52,897 nt of DNA. Source: Bryobacteraceae bacterium (GTDB lineage Bacteria; Acidobacteriota; Terriglobia; Bryobacterales; Bryobacteraceae). The stretch's first letter is position 1. Every line of letters begins with the position of its first letter. The notes under the pieces were generated by a model that ran no database searches, was not told where the DNA came from, and was given only the letters and a program-made list of their open reading frames with translations. Where the stretch lies: contig JAIEPW010000004.1 of the NCBI GenBank assembly GCA_019748195.1, forward strand, positions 1 to 52,897. Direction: 5' to 3'. The translations under genes were made by a program, and so were the position numbers. This document shows positions 25,415 to 33,469 of the stretch, one piece after another.

Positions 25415-26352
25415 GCGGATACGCGGTGGAGATCGACAACCTGGTGAAGAAGTTCGGCGATTTCACCGCCGTGGATCAGGTGACCCTACGGGTGAAGCGG
25501 GGGGAGATCTTCGGTTTTCTGGGACCCAACGGGGCGGGCAAGTCGACGGTAATCCGCATGTTATGCGGATTACTGACGCCGACCTCGGGAAGCGCGTCAG
25601 TGAATGGTTTCGCGGTGGGTTCAGAATCCGAGGCGATCCGCCGCAGCATCGGCTACATGTCGCAGAAGTTTTCCCTTTACGACGACTTGACGGTGGAGGA
25701 AAACATCGACTTCTTCGCCGGCATCTACGGCGTGCCGTTGGGACGGCGCGCGGAACGCAAGGATTTCGCGCTGCGGATGGCGGGATTGCAGGACCGGCGC
25801 AGCGACATGACGCGGCTGCTGGCGGGCGGCTGGAAGCAGCGGCTGGCGCTGGGCTGCGCGATCCTGCACGAACCCCCGGTGCTGTTCCTCGACGAGCCGA
25901 CCTCCGGCGTGGATCCGATCGCACGGCGGGGCTTCTGGGATCTGATTTACCAGCTTTCCGAAGCCGGCAATACGATTTTCGTTTCCACGCACTACATGGA
26001 TGAGGCCGAGTACTGCCATCGCGCGGCGCTGATGTACCGCGGGCGGGTGATCGCGCTGGGTTCGCCGGCGGAGTTGAAGGGCGAGTTGCGGGACCATCAC
26101 CTTCTGGAGATCGAGGCGCAGGATCTGCTGGGGGCGATGAGCGTGCTCGGCACTGTGCGGGGCGTTCGCGACACCGCGGTGTTTGGTGGCGGTCTGCACG
26201 CCGTGGTCGATGACCCGGAATCCGCCTTGGCGAGTATCCCGCCGGCGCTGGAGCGCGCCGGCCTAGGAGCAGGCGCGATGCGGCGGATCGAGCCTTCCAT
26301 GGAGGACGTTTTCGTGGCGCTGATCGAGCGCGAGGACAGGGCTCCGGAATGA
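25411..26352 (+). CDS. ABC transporter ATP-binding protein, second of two
   Basis: This 313-residue ATPase has Walker A GPNGAGKS (near residue 38), Walker B LFLDE (158-162) and an intact H-switch histidine (STHYMDEAE, His194). Its signature motif reads LAGGW instead of LSGGQ/M. It is therefore complementary to the first ATPase, and a heterodimer would have one canonical and one degenerate site. ATG 25411 overlaps the previous stop, and the permease gene overlaps its end. Confidence 0.94.
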   Translation: MSGYAVEIDNLVKKFGDFTAVDQVTLRVKRGEIFGFLGPNGAGKSTVIRMLCGLLTPTSGSASVNGFAVGSESEAIRRSIGYMSQKFSLYDDLTVEENIDFFAGIYGVPLGRRAERKDFALRMAGLQDRRSDMTRLLAGGWKQRLALGCAILHEPPVLFLDEPTSGVDPIARRGFWDLIYQLSEAGNTIFVSTHYMDEAEYCHRAALMYRGRVIALGSPAELKGELRDHHLLEIEAQDLLGAMSVLGTVRGVRDTAVFGGGLHAVVDDPESALASIPPALERAGLGAGAMRRIEPSMEDVFVALIEREDRAPE

Positions 26353-27482
26353 ACTGGCGAAGGACCAGGGCGGTGGCGCGAAAGGAGTTCCTGCACATCC
26401 TGCGGGACTCGCGGAGCCTGGCGCTGGCGCTGGTGTTGCCCCTGATGATGCTGGTGCTGTTCGGTTATGCGCTGAGCCTGGACGTGGACCGTGTGCCGAT
26501 GATCATCGAGGACCGGGACCGCACGCCGGAGAGCCGCGAGCTGATCTCGCGGTTCGCCGGCTCGCGCTACTTCGATATCCGGGAGTTTGCCTCGAATCCG
26601 GGCGACGTGAACCGCGGCCTCAGCTCCGCCGAGCACTTGCTGGCGCTGGTGATTCCGGAGGGCTTCGGCGGCGATCTACGGTCCGGGCGCGAGGCTCGCG
26701 TGCAGGCGCTGCTCGACGGCAGCGACTCCAACACGGCGTCGATCGCGATGGGGTATGTGGAAGGATTGGTCCAGATCTACACCGCGGAGTTGCGTAGCGA
26801 GGCGCAGAAGGCGCGGGGCGCCGGCGACTTCCGCCCCGCCGTCGAGCCGCGCGCGCGCGTCTGGTACAACCCGGACCTGAAATCCAAGAACTTCATTGTG
26901 CCGGGGCTGGTGGCCGTGATTCTGATGATCATCGCCTCCCTGCTGACCTCGCTGACCATCGCGCGCGAGTGGGAGACCGGGACCATGGAGCAACTGCTGT
27001 CGACTCCGGTGCGTCCGGCTGAGCTGGTGCTGGGGAAGCTGGCGGCCTTCTTCACATTGGGCGTGGTGGACATGGCCGTGACGCTGGTCTCGGGCGTGGT
27101 GATCTTCGACGTCCCGCTGCGGGGCAGCGTGATCCTGCTGGTAGTCTCCAGCGGCATTTTCCTGTTCGGAGCGCTGTGCTGGGGCGTAATGATCTCGGCG
27201 ATCGCCCGCACGCAGTTGATGGCTTACCAGATGGGGACCATCACCAGCTTCCTGCCGGCCTTCCTGCTCTCCGGTTTCATTTTTTCCGTGGAGAGCATGC
27301 CCGCGGTGATCCAGATGATCTCCTATATCGTGCCCGCGAAGTACTTCATTACGGTGATCAAGGGCATTTTCCTGAAGGGCTCGGGGATCGAGCTGTTGTG
27401 GGGGCAGATCGCGCTGCTGGCGGGGTACGCGGCGGTGGTGTTCCTGATGGCAACGCGACGTTTGAAGCAGAAGGTGGCTTAA
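26349..27482 (+). CDS. ABC-2 type permease, first of two (YbhS/YbhR-like)
   Basis: This 377-residue integral membrane protein has an N-terminal helix (LALALVLPLMMLVLFGYALSL). A large extracytoplasmic domain of about 140 residues follows, then five further helices from about residue 180. The motif ARKEFLHILRDSRSL before helix 1 and EWETGTMEQLLSTPVRPAELVLGK in the cytoplasmic loop are typical of ABC-2 drug or antibiotic exporters. It overlaps the ATPase gene by 4 bases and abuts the second permease gene with no gap. Confidence 0.94.
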   Translation: MNWRRTRAVARKEFLHILRDSRSLALALVLPLMMLVLFGYALSLDVDRVPMIIEDRDRTPESRELISRFAGSRYFDIREFASNPGDVNRGLSSAEHLLALVIPEGFGGDLRSGREARVQALLDGSDSNTASIAMGYVEGLVQIYTAELRSEAQKARGAGDFRPAVEPRARVWYNPDLKSKNFIVPGLVAVILMIIASLLTSLTIAREWETGTMEQLLSTPVRPAELVLGKLAAFFTLGVVDMAVTLVSGVVIFDVPLRGSVILLVVSSGIFLFGALCWGVMISAIARTQLMAYQMGTITSFLPAFLLSGFIFSVESMPAVIQMISYIVPAKYFITVIKGIFLKGSGIELLWGQIALLAGYAAVVFLMATRRLKQKVA

Positions 27483-28640
27483 ATGTGGGAACGAATTCGC
27501 TGGATCGTATGGAAGGAATTCCGGCAGGTTCTGCGGGAGCCGCGGCTGCGGGCCATGCTGTTCGTCCCGCCGATTGTCCAACTGCTGGTTTTCGGATTCG
27601 CGGTAAACCTGGACGTGGAGCGGGCGCGCATCGGATGGATGGACCTGGACGGGACGCAGCAGAGCCGGCAGTTGTTGAGCGCCTTTACCGGATCGCCGCG
27701 ATTCGAGCTGGTGGCGGCGCCCATGACCGGCCCGGCCTTCCAGGAACTGCTGGATCGCGGGCAGGTGGACGCGGTGATCCGGGTGATGCCCGGCTTCGCC
27801 GCCGATGTGCGCCGCGGGCGCACCGCCGAGGTGCAGATCCTGGTGGACGGCACGAATTCGAATACGGCGTCGATCGTGGCCAGCTATGCGTCGCAGGCGA
27901 TCGGCCGGTACGCGCGGGAAGCGCTGGGAGGGCAGCAGCGGATGCGGCTGGCGGCGCAGACGCTGAACACCGGATCGCCGGTGCGTCCCAACATGCCGGA
28001 CCTGAGGGTGGAGACTCGCGTCTGGTTCAATCCCGATCTGCGCAGCAAGGATTACTTCGTGCCGGGCGTGGTGGTGAACATCGTGACGCTGATCACGCTG
28101 TCGCTGACGGCGATGGCCATCGTCCGGGAAAAGGAGATCGGGACCATGGAACAGTTGATGGTGACGCCAATCCGTCCCCTGGAGCTGATGTTGGGCAAGA
28201 CCATCCCCTTCGCCCTGATCGGATTCTTCGATACGGCGCTGGTGGTGGTGGCCGCGCTCCTGATCTTCGATGTTCCGTTCCGCGGCAACCTGCTGGTGCT
28301 GTTTTTCTCGACCGCGCTGTTCCTGCTGACCACGCTGGGAGCGGGCTTGTTCATTTCGACGGTGGCGCGCACCCAGCAGCAGGCGATGATGTCCACGTTC
28401 CTGTTCTTCATGCCGTTCTTTCTGCTGAGCGGATTCACGTTTCCGGTCCGCAACATGCCCACGGCGGTTCAATACCTGACGCTGGTGAACCCGGTGCGGT
28501 ACTTCATGGACATCGTGCGCGGCATCTTCCTGCGAGGCTCCGGGGTGGAGATCCTGTGGCCTTCGATGCTCGGCTTAGGCGTTTTGGGCGTCGCGATTTT
28601 GTCGATGAGCGTATTGCGGTTCCGCCGCACGTTGGATTAG
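27483..28640 (+). CDS. ABC-2 type permease, second of two (YbhR/YbhS-like)
   Basis: This 385-residue paralogue of the preceding permease has the same architecture: VWKEFRQVLREPRLRAML before helix 1, a large periplasmic domain and a five-helix C-terminal bundle. The loop REKEIGTMEQLMVTPIRPLELMLGK matches the paralogue. The two permeases should form a heterodimer driven by the two ATPases. The ATG directly follows the TAA of the first permease gene. It is the last gene of the operon; no clear terminator hairpin follows. Confidence 0.94.
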   Translation: MWERIRWIVWKEFRQVLREPRLRAMLFVPPIVQLLVFGFAVNLDVERARIGWMDLDGTQQSRQLLSAFTGSPRFELVAAPMTGPAFQELLDRGQVDAVIRVMPGFAADVRRGRTAEVQILVDGTNSNTASIVASYASQAIGRYAREALGGQQRMRLAAQTLNTGSPVRPNMPDLRVETRVWFNPDLRSKDYFVPGVVVNIVTLITLSLTAMAIVREKEIGTMEQLMVTPIRPLELMLGKTIPFALIGFFDTALVVVAALLIFDVPFRGNLLVLFFSTALFLLTTLGAGLFISTVARTQQQAMMSTFLFFMPFFLLSGFTFPVRNMPTAVQYLTLVNPVRYFMDIVRGIFLRGSGVEILWPSMLGLGVLGVAILSMSVLRFRRTLD

Positions 28641-28703
28641 GCCGAGCATCGGAAAAGGTATCGAAACTTACGGCCGCTATACTGGGAGTTTGCCGGCTCT
28701 CGA

Positions 28704-30092
28704 ATGGAAAAATACGATCTACTAGTCATCGGCACCGGACCGGCCGGCCAGCGGGCCGCCATCCAGGGCGCCAAGTGCGGACGCCGCGTGGCGTGCGTGG
28801 AACAGCGTGAGGTGGTGGGCGGAGTCTGCGTCAACACCGGGACGATTCCCAGCAAGACGTTCCGGGAAGCCGTCCTGAACCTCTCGGGATACTACACTCA
28901 GGCTCTTTACGGCCGCGGATACCGCGCCAAGGAGAAGATCACGATGGCGGACCTGGCGTTTCGCGTCCAGCACGTGGTCAAGACCGAAATCGACGTCACC
29001 ATGGCGCAATTGGCGCGCAACAACATCGACGTTCTCACCGGCACCGCCAGCTTCATCGATAAGCACTCCATCACGGTGCTGAACAGCCGCGGCATCACCG
29101 GTTATACAGCGGACCAGATCATCATCGCGACGGGCACCAAGCCGGCCGTGTCGGCGAAGGTCCCGGTGAACCACCGCAACATCATCACCAGCGACGACGT
29201 GATCGGACTGCCGGAGATCCCGAAAACGCTGATCGTCGTGGGCGGCGGGGTCATCGGCGTCGAGTACACCTGCATGTTCGCGATGCTGGGGGTGCGCGTG
29301 ATCCTGGTGGAGAAACGTGGGCGGCTGCTGGAATTCGCGGACGCGGAGATGGTGGAGGCGTTGTCCTACCATCTGCGCGACAACCGGGTGACCATGCGTT
29401 TGAACGAAGAGGTGTCGAGCGTCGAGGAGCTGCCCGACGGCACGGTGGTGGCGAACCTGGAGAGCCGCAAGAAAATCTCGGGCGATGTGCTGCTATACGC
29501 CGTGGGCCGCCAGGGGAATGTGGAGGATCTGAATCTCTCTTCCGCCGGAGTCACCGCGGACGCACGGGGCAGAATTCCGGTGGACGCCGACTACCGGACG
29601 TCCACGCCCAACATCTATGCCGTGGGCGACGTCATCGGCTTCCCCAGTCTTGCGTCAGTATCCATGGAGCAGGGGCGGCTGGCGGCCGCGCACGCGTTCC
29701 AGATCCCGGCGCACTCGAATCCCGCGAACTACCCGTATGGCATCTACACGATTCCGGAGATCTCCTTCATCGGCAAGACCGAGGAGCAACTGACCGAGGA
29801 AGACGTTCCCTATGAAGTAGGCGTGGCTTTCTACCGCGAGATCGCCCGCGGCCAGATCCGCGGCGACACCACTGGACGGCTGAAGATCATTTTTCACCGG
29901 GAAACCAAGGAACTGCTGGGCGTCCACATTATCGGCGAGGGCGCCAGCGAACTGCTGCACATCGGGCAGGCGGTTCTGATCCTCGGCGGCACGGTTGACT
30001 ATTTCGTCAATACGGTGTTCAATTACCCCACGCTGGCCGAATGCTACAAGGCGGCCGCCTTCAACGGGCTGAACAAGCTCGCGAAGCTCTGA
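28704..30092 (+). CDS. sthA: Soluble pyridine nucleotide transhydrogenase
   Basis: This 462-residue flavoprotein of the disulfide-reductase superfamily interconverts NADPH and NADH. FAD binding is at IGTGPAGQRAA (residues 9-19), NAD(P) binding at VVGGGVIGVEY (near 180) and the second FAD contact at NIYAVGDVIG (near 300). The redox motif is GGVCVNTGTIPSK: the second cysteine of the C-x4-C pair is Thr47. This marks SthA rather than dihydrolipoamide dehydrogenase. A TATACT -10-like element lies at 28678-28683. Confidence 0.95.
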   Translation: MEKYDLLVIGTGPAGQRAAIQGAKCGRRVACVEQREVVGGVCVNTGTIPSKTFREAVLNLSGYYTQALYGRGYRAKEKITMADLAFRVQHVVKTEIDVTMAQLARNNIDVLTGTASFIDKHSITVLNSRGITGYTADQIIIATGTKPAVSAKVPVNHRNIITSDDVIGLPEIPKTLIVVGGGVIGVEYTCMFAMLGVRVILVEKRGRLLEFADAEMVEALSYHLRDNRVTMRLNEEVSSVEELPDGTVVANLESRKKISGDVLLYAVGRQGNVEDLNLSSAGVTADARGRIPVDADYRTSTPNIYAVGDVIGFPSLASVSMEQGRLAAAHAFQIPAHSNPANYPYGIYTIPEISFIGKTEEQLTEEDVPYEVGVAFYREIARGQIRGDTTGRLKIIFHRETKELLGVHIIGEGASELLHIGQAVLILGGTVDYFVNTVFNYPTLAECYKAAAFNGLNKLAKL

Positions 30093-30096
30093 ACAT

Positions 30097-30996
30097 ATGG
30101 ACTCCGTGGGAATTTTCGCGGCGGAGCATCTGGCGGTGGGCCTGGTATCGGGCAACGCGCTGGCGGGACCCTTGCAGTTGTTTCCGGAGGAGCCGGCCGA
30201 CGCGGGTGACCTCATCGAAATGCCCGTGGAAGACCTGGCCCGCCAGATCTGCACGCAGGTGCAAGTGGTCCTGGGAGGTTGCGCCGCGTCAGCCGTGGGA
30301 TTGGCCGTGCCGGGGCTGATCCGGGGGGGAGTGATCGAGGAATCGCCCAACCTGCCGCAACTGAAAGGCGTCAACCTCGGGGAGCGGATCGCGGCGCTGC
30401 TGCGCGACAACGGAATCGGCGTGCCGGTGGTGGTGATCAACGATGCGGCGGCGGTGGCGGCCGGGCTGGCGGCCACGCGGGAGCAGCTTCACAAAGTGGT
30501 TCGCGTATGGACCCTCGGCGACGGAGTCGGCTTCGGACGCTACCCGGCGGTAGAGGGCGCAAACGAAGGCGGGCACATGATCGTGACGCTGGACCCGGCG
30601 GAGCGCTACTGCGGCTGCGGCGGCCGGGGCCATCTGGAGAGCATCATGGGCCACCGCGCCATGCGCAAACGCTTCCTGGACATGGAGCCGGAGGAGGTGT
30701 TCGCGGAGGCGCGCGAAGGCGATATCCGCTGCCGCGACTTCGTCCGCCTGTGGCACCGCGCTTTCGCGGCCGCCACCGCCACCAGCATTCATCTCGACGG
30801 ACCCGGGCACTTCTACATCACCGGGCCGAACGCCCGCTTCGTCGATCTGGAGTTATTCGACTCGTATCTCGACCAGATGGTGACCATGAGCCCGCTGCAA
30901 AGCAACTCCTTTGAGATGGTGCCTCGCAACGATGAGATCGCTGTGATCGGGGCCGCGGTGGCGGCTCAGGTGGCCGGCGGACAAAAACAATCCTGA
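30097..30996 (+). CDS. ROK-family protein with degenerate phosphate-1 motif
   Basis: This 299-residue protein is of the ROK sugar kinase/repressor fold, without a DNA-binding domain. Present are the catalytic Asp (VINDAAAV, Asp116), a glycine-rich LGDGVGFGR loop and the zinc histidine in EGGHM (His160). The zinc cluster reads YCGCGGRGHLE, with His179 where ROK proteins usually have a third Cys. The N-terminal phosphate-binding motif (usually GxDxGGT) is replaced by GIFAAEHLAVGL. Sugar kinase activity is therefore doubtful. It follows sthA by 4 bases. Confidence 0.82.
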   Translation: MDSVGIFAAEHLAVGLVSGNALAGPLQLFPEEPADAGDLIEMPVEDLARQICTQVQVVLGGCAASAVGLAVPGLIRGGVIEESPNLPQLKGVNLGERIAALLRDNGIGVPVVVINDAAAVAAGLAATREQLHKVVRVWTLGDGVGFGRYPAVEGANEGGHMIVTLDPAERYCGCGGRGHLESIMGHRAMRKRFLDMEPEEVFAEAREGDIRCRDFVRLWHRAFAAATATSIHLDGPGHFYITGPNARFVDLELFDSYLDQMVTMSPLQSNSFEMVPRNDEIAVIGAAVAAQVAGGQKQS

Positions 30997-31002
30997 TCAG
31001 GC

Positions 31003-31077
31003 TGGAGGCGCGGGTCGGAATCGAACCGACGAATAAGGGTTTTGCAGACCCTGGCCTTACCACTTGGCTACCGCGCC
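31003..31077 (-). tRNA. tRNA-Cys (GCA)
   Basis: The minus strand folds into a complete cloverleaf of 75 bases. It has a 7-bp acceptor stem (GGCGCGG with CCGCGCC), a 3-bp D stem, the anticodon arm AGGGT-CTGCAAA-ACCCT with anticodon GCA, and the T arm GTCGG-TTCGATT-CCGAC. The discriminator base is U, as expected for tRNA-Cys, and the CCA end is encoded (31003-31005). It is antisense to the flanking genes and lies 6 bases after the ROK gene. Confidence 0.97.
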
Positions 31078-31109
31078 GTACCTTTTAGGATCATCCGATT
31101 CCGTTGCGA

Positions 31110-31115
31110 TGTCAA
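31110..31115 (-). promoter_or_regulatory. Candidate -35 element of the tRNA-Cys gene
   Basis: On the minus strand TTGACA lies 33 bases before the 5' end of the tRNA. The -10 at the right distance is weak (GATCCT after 17 bases). A perfect -35 this close to a tRNA gene is suggestive. Confidence 0.4.
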
Positions 31116-31126
31116 ACTCGGCGGCC

Positions 31127-31165
31127 CTGGCCGGATGTCCGGCCCGCATCTAGCCGATCGGCCAG
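31127..31165. promoter_or_regulatory. Nested palindromes upstream of the HtrA-HtrA-LuxR operon
   Basis: GGCCGGA-TG-TCCGGCC at 31129-31144 and GCCGATCGGC at 31153-31162 are perfect dyads. CTGGCC (31127-31132) and GGCCAG (31160-31165) form an outer pair enclosing most of both. The block ends 35 bases before the first protease start codon, a suitable place for regulator binding, perhaps by the LuxR-type protein of the operon. High GC content makes such dyads more likely by chance. Confidence 0.4.
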
Positions 31166-31200
31166 TTTCGCGCCGCGACGCCCTGACCTAACCTCGAATC

Positions 31201-32115
31201 ATGAACGACAGTCTGATGGCGTTTTCGCATTCGCTGGCCGAGGTGGTGGAACGCGCGTCCCGTGCGATTGTCACGGTGCATGGGCGGCCGCGCATCGCCT
31301 CCAGCGGTATTCATTGGGCCGCCGGAATCGTTGTGACCGCCGATCACACGCTGCGCCGGGAAGAAGAAATTCAGGTGACGCTGCCCGGCGGGGAAACGGT
31401 TCCAGCGGAGCTTGCGGGGCGCGACGCGGGGACCGACCTGGCAGTGCTGCGCATGGCTACGCTGGTCACGCCGGACGCCGCCATCCGGGAAGGATCGCCG
31501 TTTCGCGCGGGCGAACTGGTTCTTGCCGTGGGACGCTCGCAAACGGCCGGCGTCAACGCGGCCATGGGAATTTTGAGCACCTCGGGCGGCCCCTGGCGCA
31601 CCTGGCGCGGCGGTCACATCGAACAACTGCTGAAGCTTGACCTCGCGCTTTATCCGGGCTCCTCGGGCGGCGCCGTGGTGGACGCCGCGGGCCGCATCGC
31701 CGGCCTGGCGACCTCGGGGTTGTCGCGCGTCTCTCCCATCGCCGTACCCGTGGAGACCATTCGCCGGGTAGTGCGAGACATCCTGGATAAAGGCCGCGTG
31801 GCGCGGGGGTACCTGGGCGTCGGCCTGCAACCGATCGCCCTTCCGGATCATCTGAAAACCGCCCTGCGGCGCGAAACACGATCGGCGTTGATCGTGCTCA
31901 GCGTGGAACCCGATGCGCCGGCCGCGCGCGCCGGTGTAGGGATCGGCGACATTCTTCTGGCGTTGGACGGAAAGCCCGTCGCGGACACCGACGACGTGCA
32001 GGCGGTATTGGGTCCGGACTGCATCGGCAAAAAGGTGGCGGTGGAGATTCTGCGGGGCGGGGAACGGAAGGAAGCCGTCATCACCATCGCGGAGAAACCA
32101 GGGAGGAACGCATGA
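31201..32115 (+). CDS. HtrA-type (S1C) serine protease with PDZ domain, no signal peptide
   Basis: This 304-residue trypsin-fold protease has catalytic triad His49 (TADHTL), Asp79 (GTDLAVL) and Ser155 (PGSSGGAVVD). One PDZ domain runs from about residue 200 to 298 (RGYLGVGLQPI...GDILLALDGKPV). HtrA proteases are usually exported, but here the N-terminus (MNDSLMAFSHSLAEVVERAS) has no signal peptide or membrane anchor, so the protein should be cytoplasmic or leave by another route. It is the first of three overlapping genes. Confidence 0.9.
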   Translation: MNDSLMAFSHSLAEVVERASRAIVTVHGRPRIASSGIHWAAGIVVTADHTLRREEEIQVTLPGGETVPAELAGRDAGTDLAVLRMATLVTPDAAIREGSPFRAGELVLAVGRSQTAGVNAAMGILSTSGGPWRTWRGGHIEQLLKLDLALYPGSSGGAVVDAAGRIAGLATSGLSRVSPIAVPVETIRRVVRDILDKGRVARGYLGVGLQPIALPDHLKTALRRETRSALIVLSVEPDAPAARAGVGIGDILLALDGKPVADTDDVQAVLGPDCIGKKVAVEILRGGERKEAVITIAEKPGRNA

Positions 32116-32939
32116 ACTTCGGGGAAGTCGGGGAAATGCTCCGCCGCGGCACGGTGGCGATCTCCGGCCACGGCCGCGCCGGTCAAGGCTCGGGGATCGT
32201 ATGGGAGGCGGGCGGGTTAATCGTTACGAACGCCCATGTCGTCGCCGGCGCCGCCAATACCGTCACAATGTGGGACGGTCGCAAGTTTGCGGCGCGGGTT
32301 CTCACGCGCGACGCGAGGCGCGACCTCGCTTTGCTGGAGGTGAACGCTTCCGCGCTGCCGATGATCCCCCGCGGCCGCGACGGCAGTCCGCGGGCCGGCG
32401 AACTGGTGATCGCGGTCGGCAATCCACTCGGCTTCGCGGGCGCGCTTTCCACTGGGGTTGTGCATGCCGTGGGACCAGTACCAGGGCTGGGACCGCGGGA
32501 GTGGGTGCAGGCCGATGTCCGGCTCGCGCCCGGGAACTCGGGAGGGCCGCTGGCGGACGCCGAAGGCCGCCTGGCGGGCATCAACACCATGGTGATCGCG
32601 CCGGGCCGCCGCGCGCTGGGCCTCTCTATCCCTGCCGCGGCGGTAGAGCAATTTCTGAGGCACGGCCCCGACCAGCGATCGCTCGGGGTCACCGTGCGTG
32701 CCGTGCGGGGCGGGCTACTGCTGCTGGAGGTGGAGCCCGGGCGCCCCGCTGACCGCGCCTCGCTTCTGGCGGGCGATCTGATTCTCAGCGCCGCAGCGGC
32801 GCGGATGCGCACGCCGGGCGATCTAAGCGTCGCGCTGGATCAGGCCGCGGGCACCCTCGAGATCGAGTTCCTGCGCGGCGGCGCGTCCCCGCGCCGCGTG
32901 ACCGTGGCGTTTCCCCCCGCGAGGGCTTCGGCCGCGTGA
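32112..32939 (+). CDS. Second HtrA-type serine protease with divergent PDZ domain, no signal peptide
   Basis: This 275-residue protease keeps the full triad: His42 (TNAHVV), Asp71 (RRDLALL) and Ser143 (APGNSGGPL). The C-terminal 80 residues look like a shortened PDZ domain (LGVTVRAVRGGLLLLEVEPG, then GDLILSAAAARM). It begins MNFGEVGEMLRRGTVAISGH, with no signal peptide. ATG overlaps the previous stop and has a GGGAGG ribosome-binding site. It is a paralogue of its upstream neighbour, so the two may form mixed oligomers. Confidence 0.9.
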   Translation: MNFGEVGEMLRRGTVAISGHGRAGQGSGIVWEAGGLIVTNAHVVAGAANTVTMWDGRKFAARVLTRDARRDLALLEVNASALPMIPRGRDGSPRAGELVIAVGNPLGFAGALSTGVVHAVGPVPGLGPREWVQADVRLAPGNSGGPLADAEGRLAGINTMVIAPGRRALGLSIPAAAVEQFLRHGPDQRSLGVTVRAVRGGLLLLEVEPGRPADRASLLAGDLILSAAAARMRTPGDLSVALDQAAGTLEIEFLRGGASPRRVTVAFPPARASAA

Positions 32940-33469
32940 TCCGGGTCCGCATCGCCGCCGCCTCGCCAGTGTCCCGCGCCGGCATGGAGGCACTGGTTCG
33001 CGCGGCCGGAATGGAAGTTGGCGGCGAGGACGCCGACGTGATTCTCGCGGACGCCGATTTGCCCGAGGCCGGGACCGGACTTCCGATCGTCCTGCTCAGC
33101 GATTCGCCGGAATGGACAACGGAGTTGCTCCGCGAAGGCGTCCGCGCGATCCTTCCGGACCTGGCGCGGCAGGAGGAGATCGCCGCGGCGCTGCAGGCCG
33201 CGGCGGCGGGATTCGCGATTCTTGCGCCGGGCGAACTCGAGCAACTGCTCCCGGAGCCCACCGCCCCGGCGGAGCCGTTAAGCGCCCGAGAAAACGAAGT
33301 TTTGCGGATGCTGGCCGACGGTCACGCCAACAAGGAGATCGCCTACCGGCTGGGCATTTCCGAGCACACCGTCAAGTTCCACGTCGCTTCGATTCTGGCG
33401 AAGCTGGGCGCGGGCACGCGTACCGAGGCGGTCCGCCTCGGCATCCGGCGCGGCCTGGTCCCGCTTTAG
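32936..33469 (+). CDS. LuxR/NarL-type response regulator with degenerate receiver
   Basis: This 177-residue regulator has a C-terminal LuxR helix-turn-helix (LSARENEVLRMLADGHANKEI from about residue 115 on). The N-terminal receiver keeps a possible phosphoacceptor, Asp39 (VILADADLP). It lacks the acidic pair after beta-1 (the string is RIAAASPVS) and the conserved Lys (AILPDLARQ). It may thus work without phosphorylation. The GTG start overlaps the stop of the second protease gene. No histidine kinase is nearby; the two proteases are its closest partners. Confidence 0.92.
   Translation: MIRVRIAAASPVSRAGMEALVRAAGMEVGGEDADVILADADLPEAGTGLPIVLLSDSPEWTTELLREGVRAILPDLARQEEIAAALQAAAAGFAILAPGELEQLLPEPTAPAEPLSARENEVLRMLADGHANKEIAYRLGISEHTVKFHVASILAKLGAGTRTEAVRLGIRRGLVPL

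Noticed and set aside
26676-28472. A 598-codon open frame on the minus strand
   Set aside because: It is antisense to the two ABC permease genes, which are clear homologues of known exporters; its composition is His/Arg/Gln-rich shadow sequence.
28704-30092. Dihydrolipoamide dehydrogenase as an identity for the flavoprotein
   Set aside because: The redox pair C-x4-C is broken (Cys42, Thr47), which fits SthA; no 2-oxoacid dehydrogenase genes are nearby.
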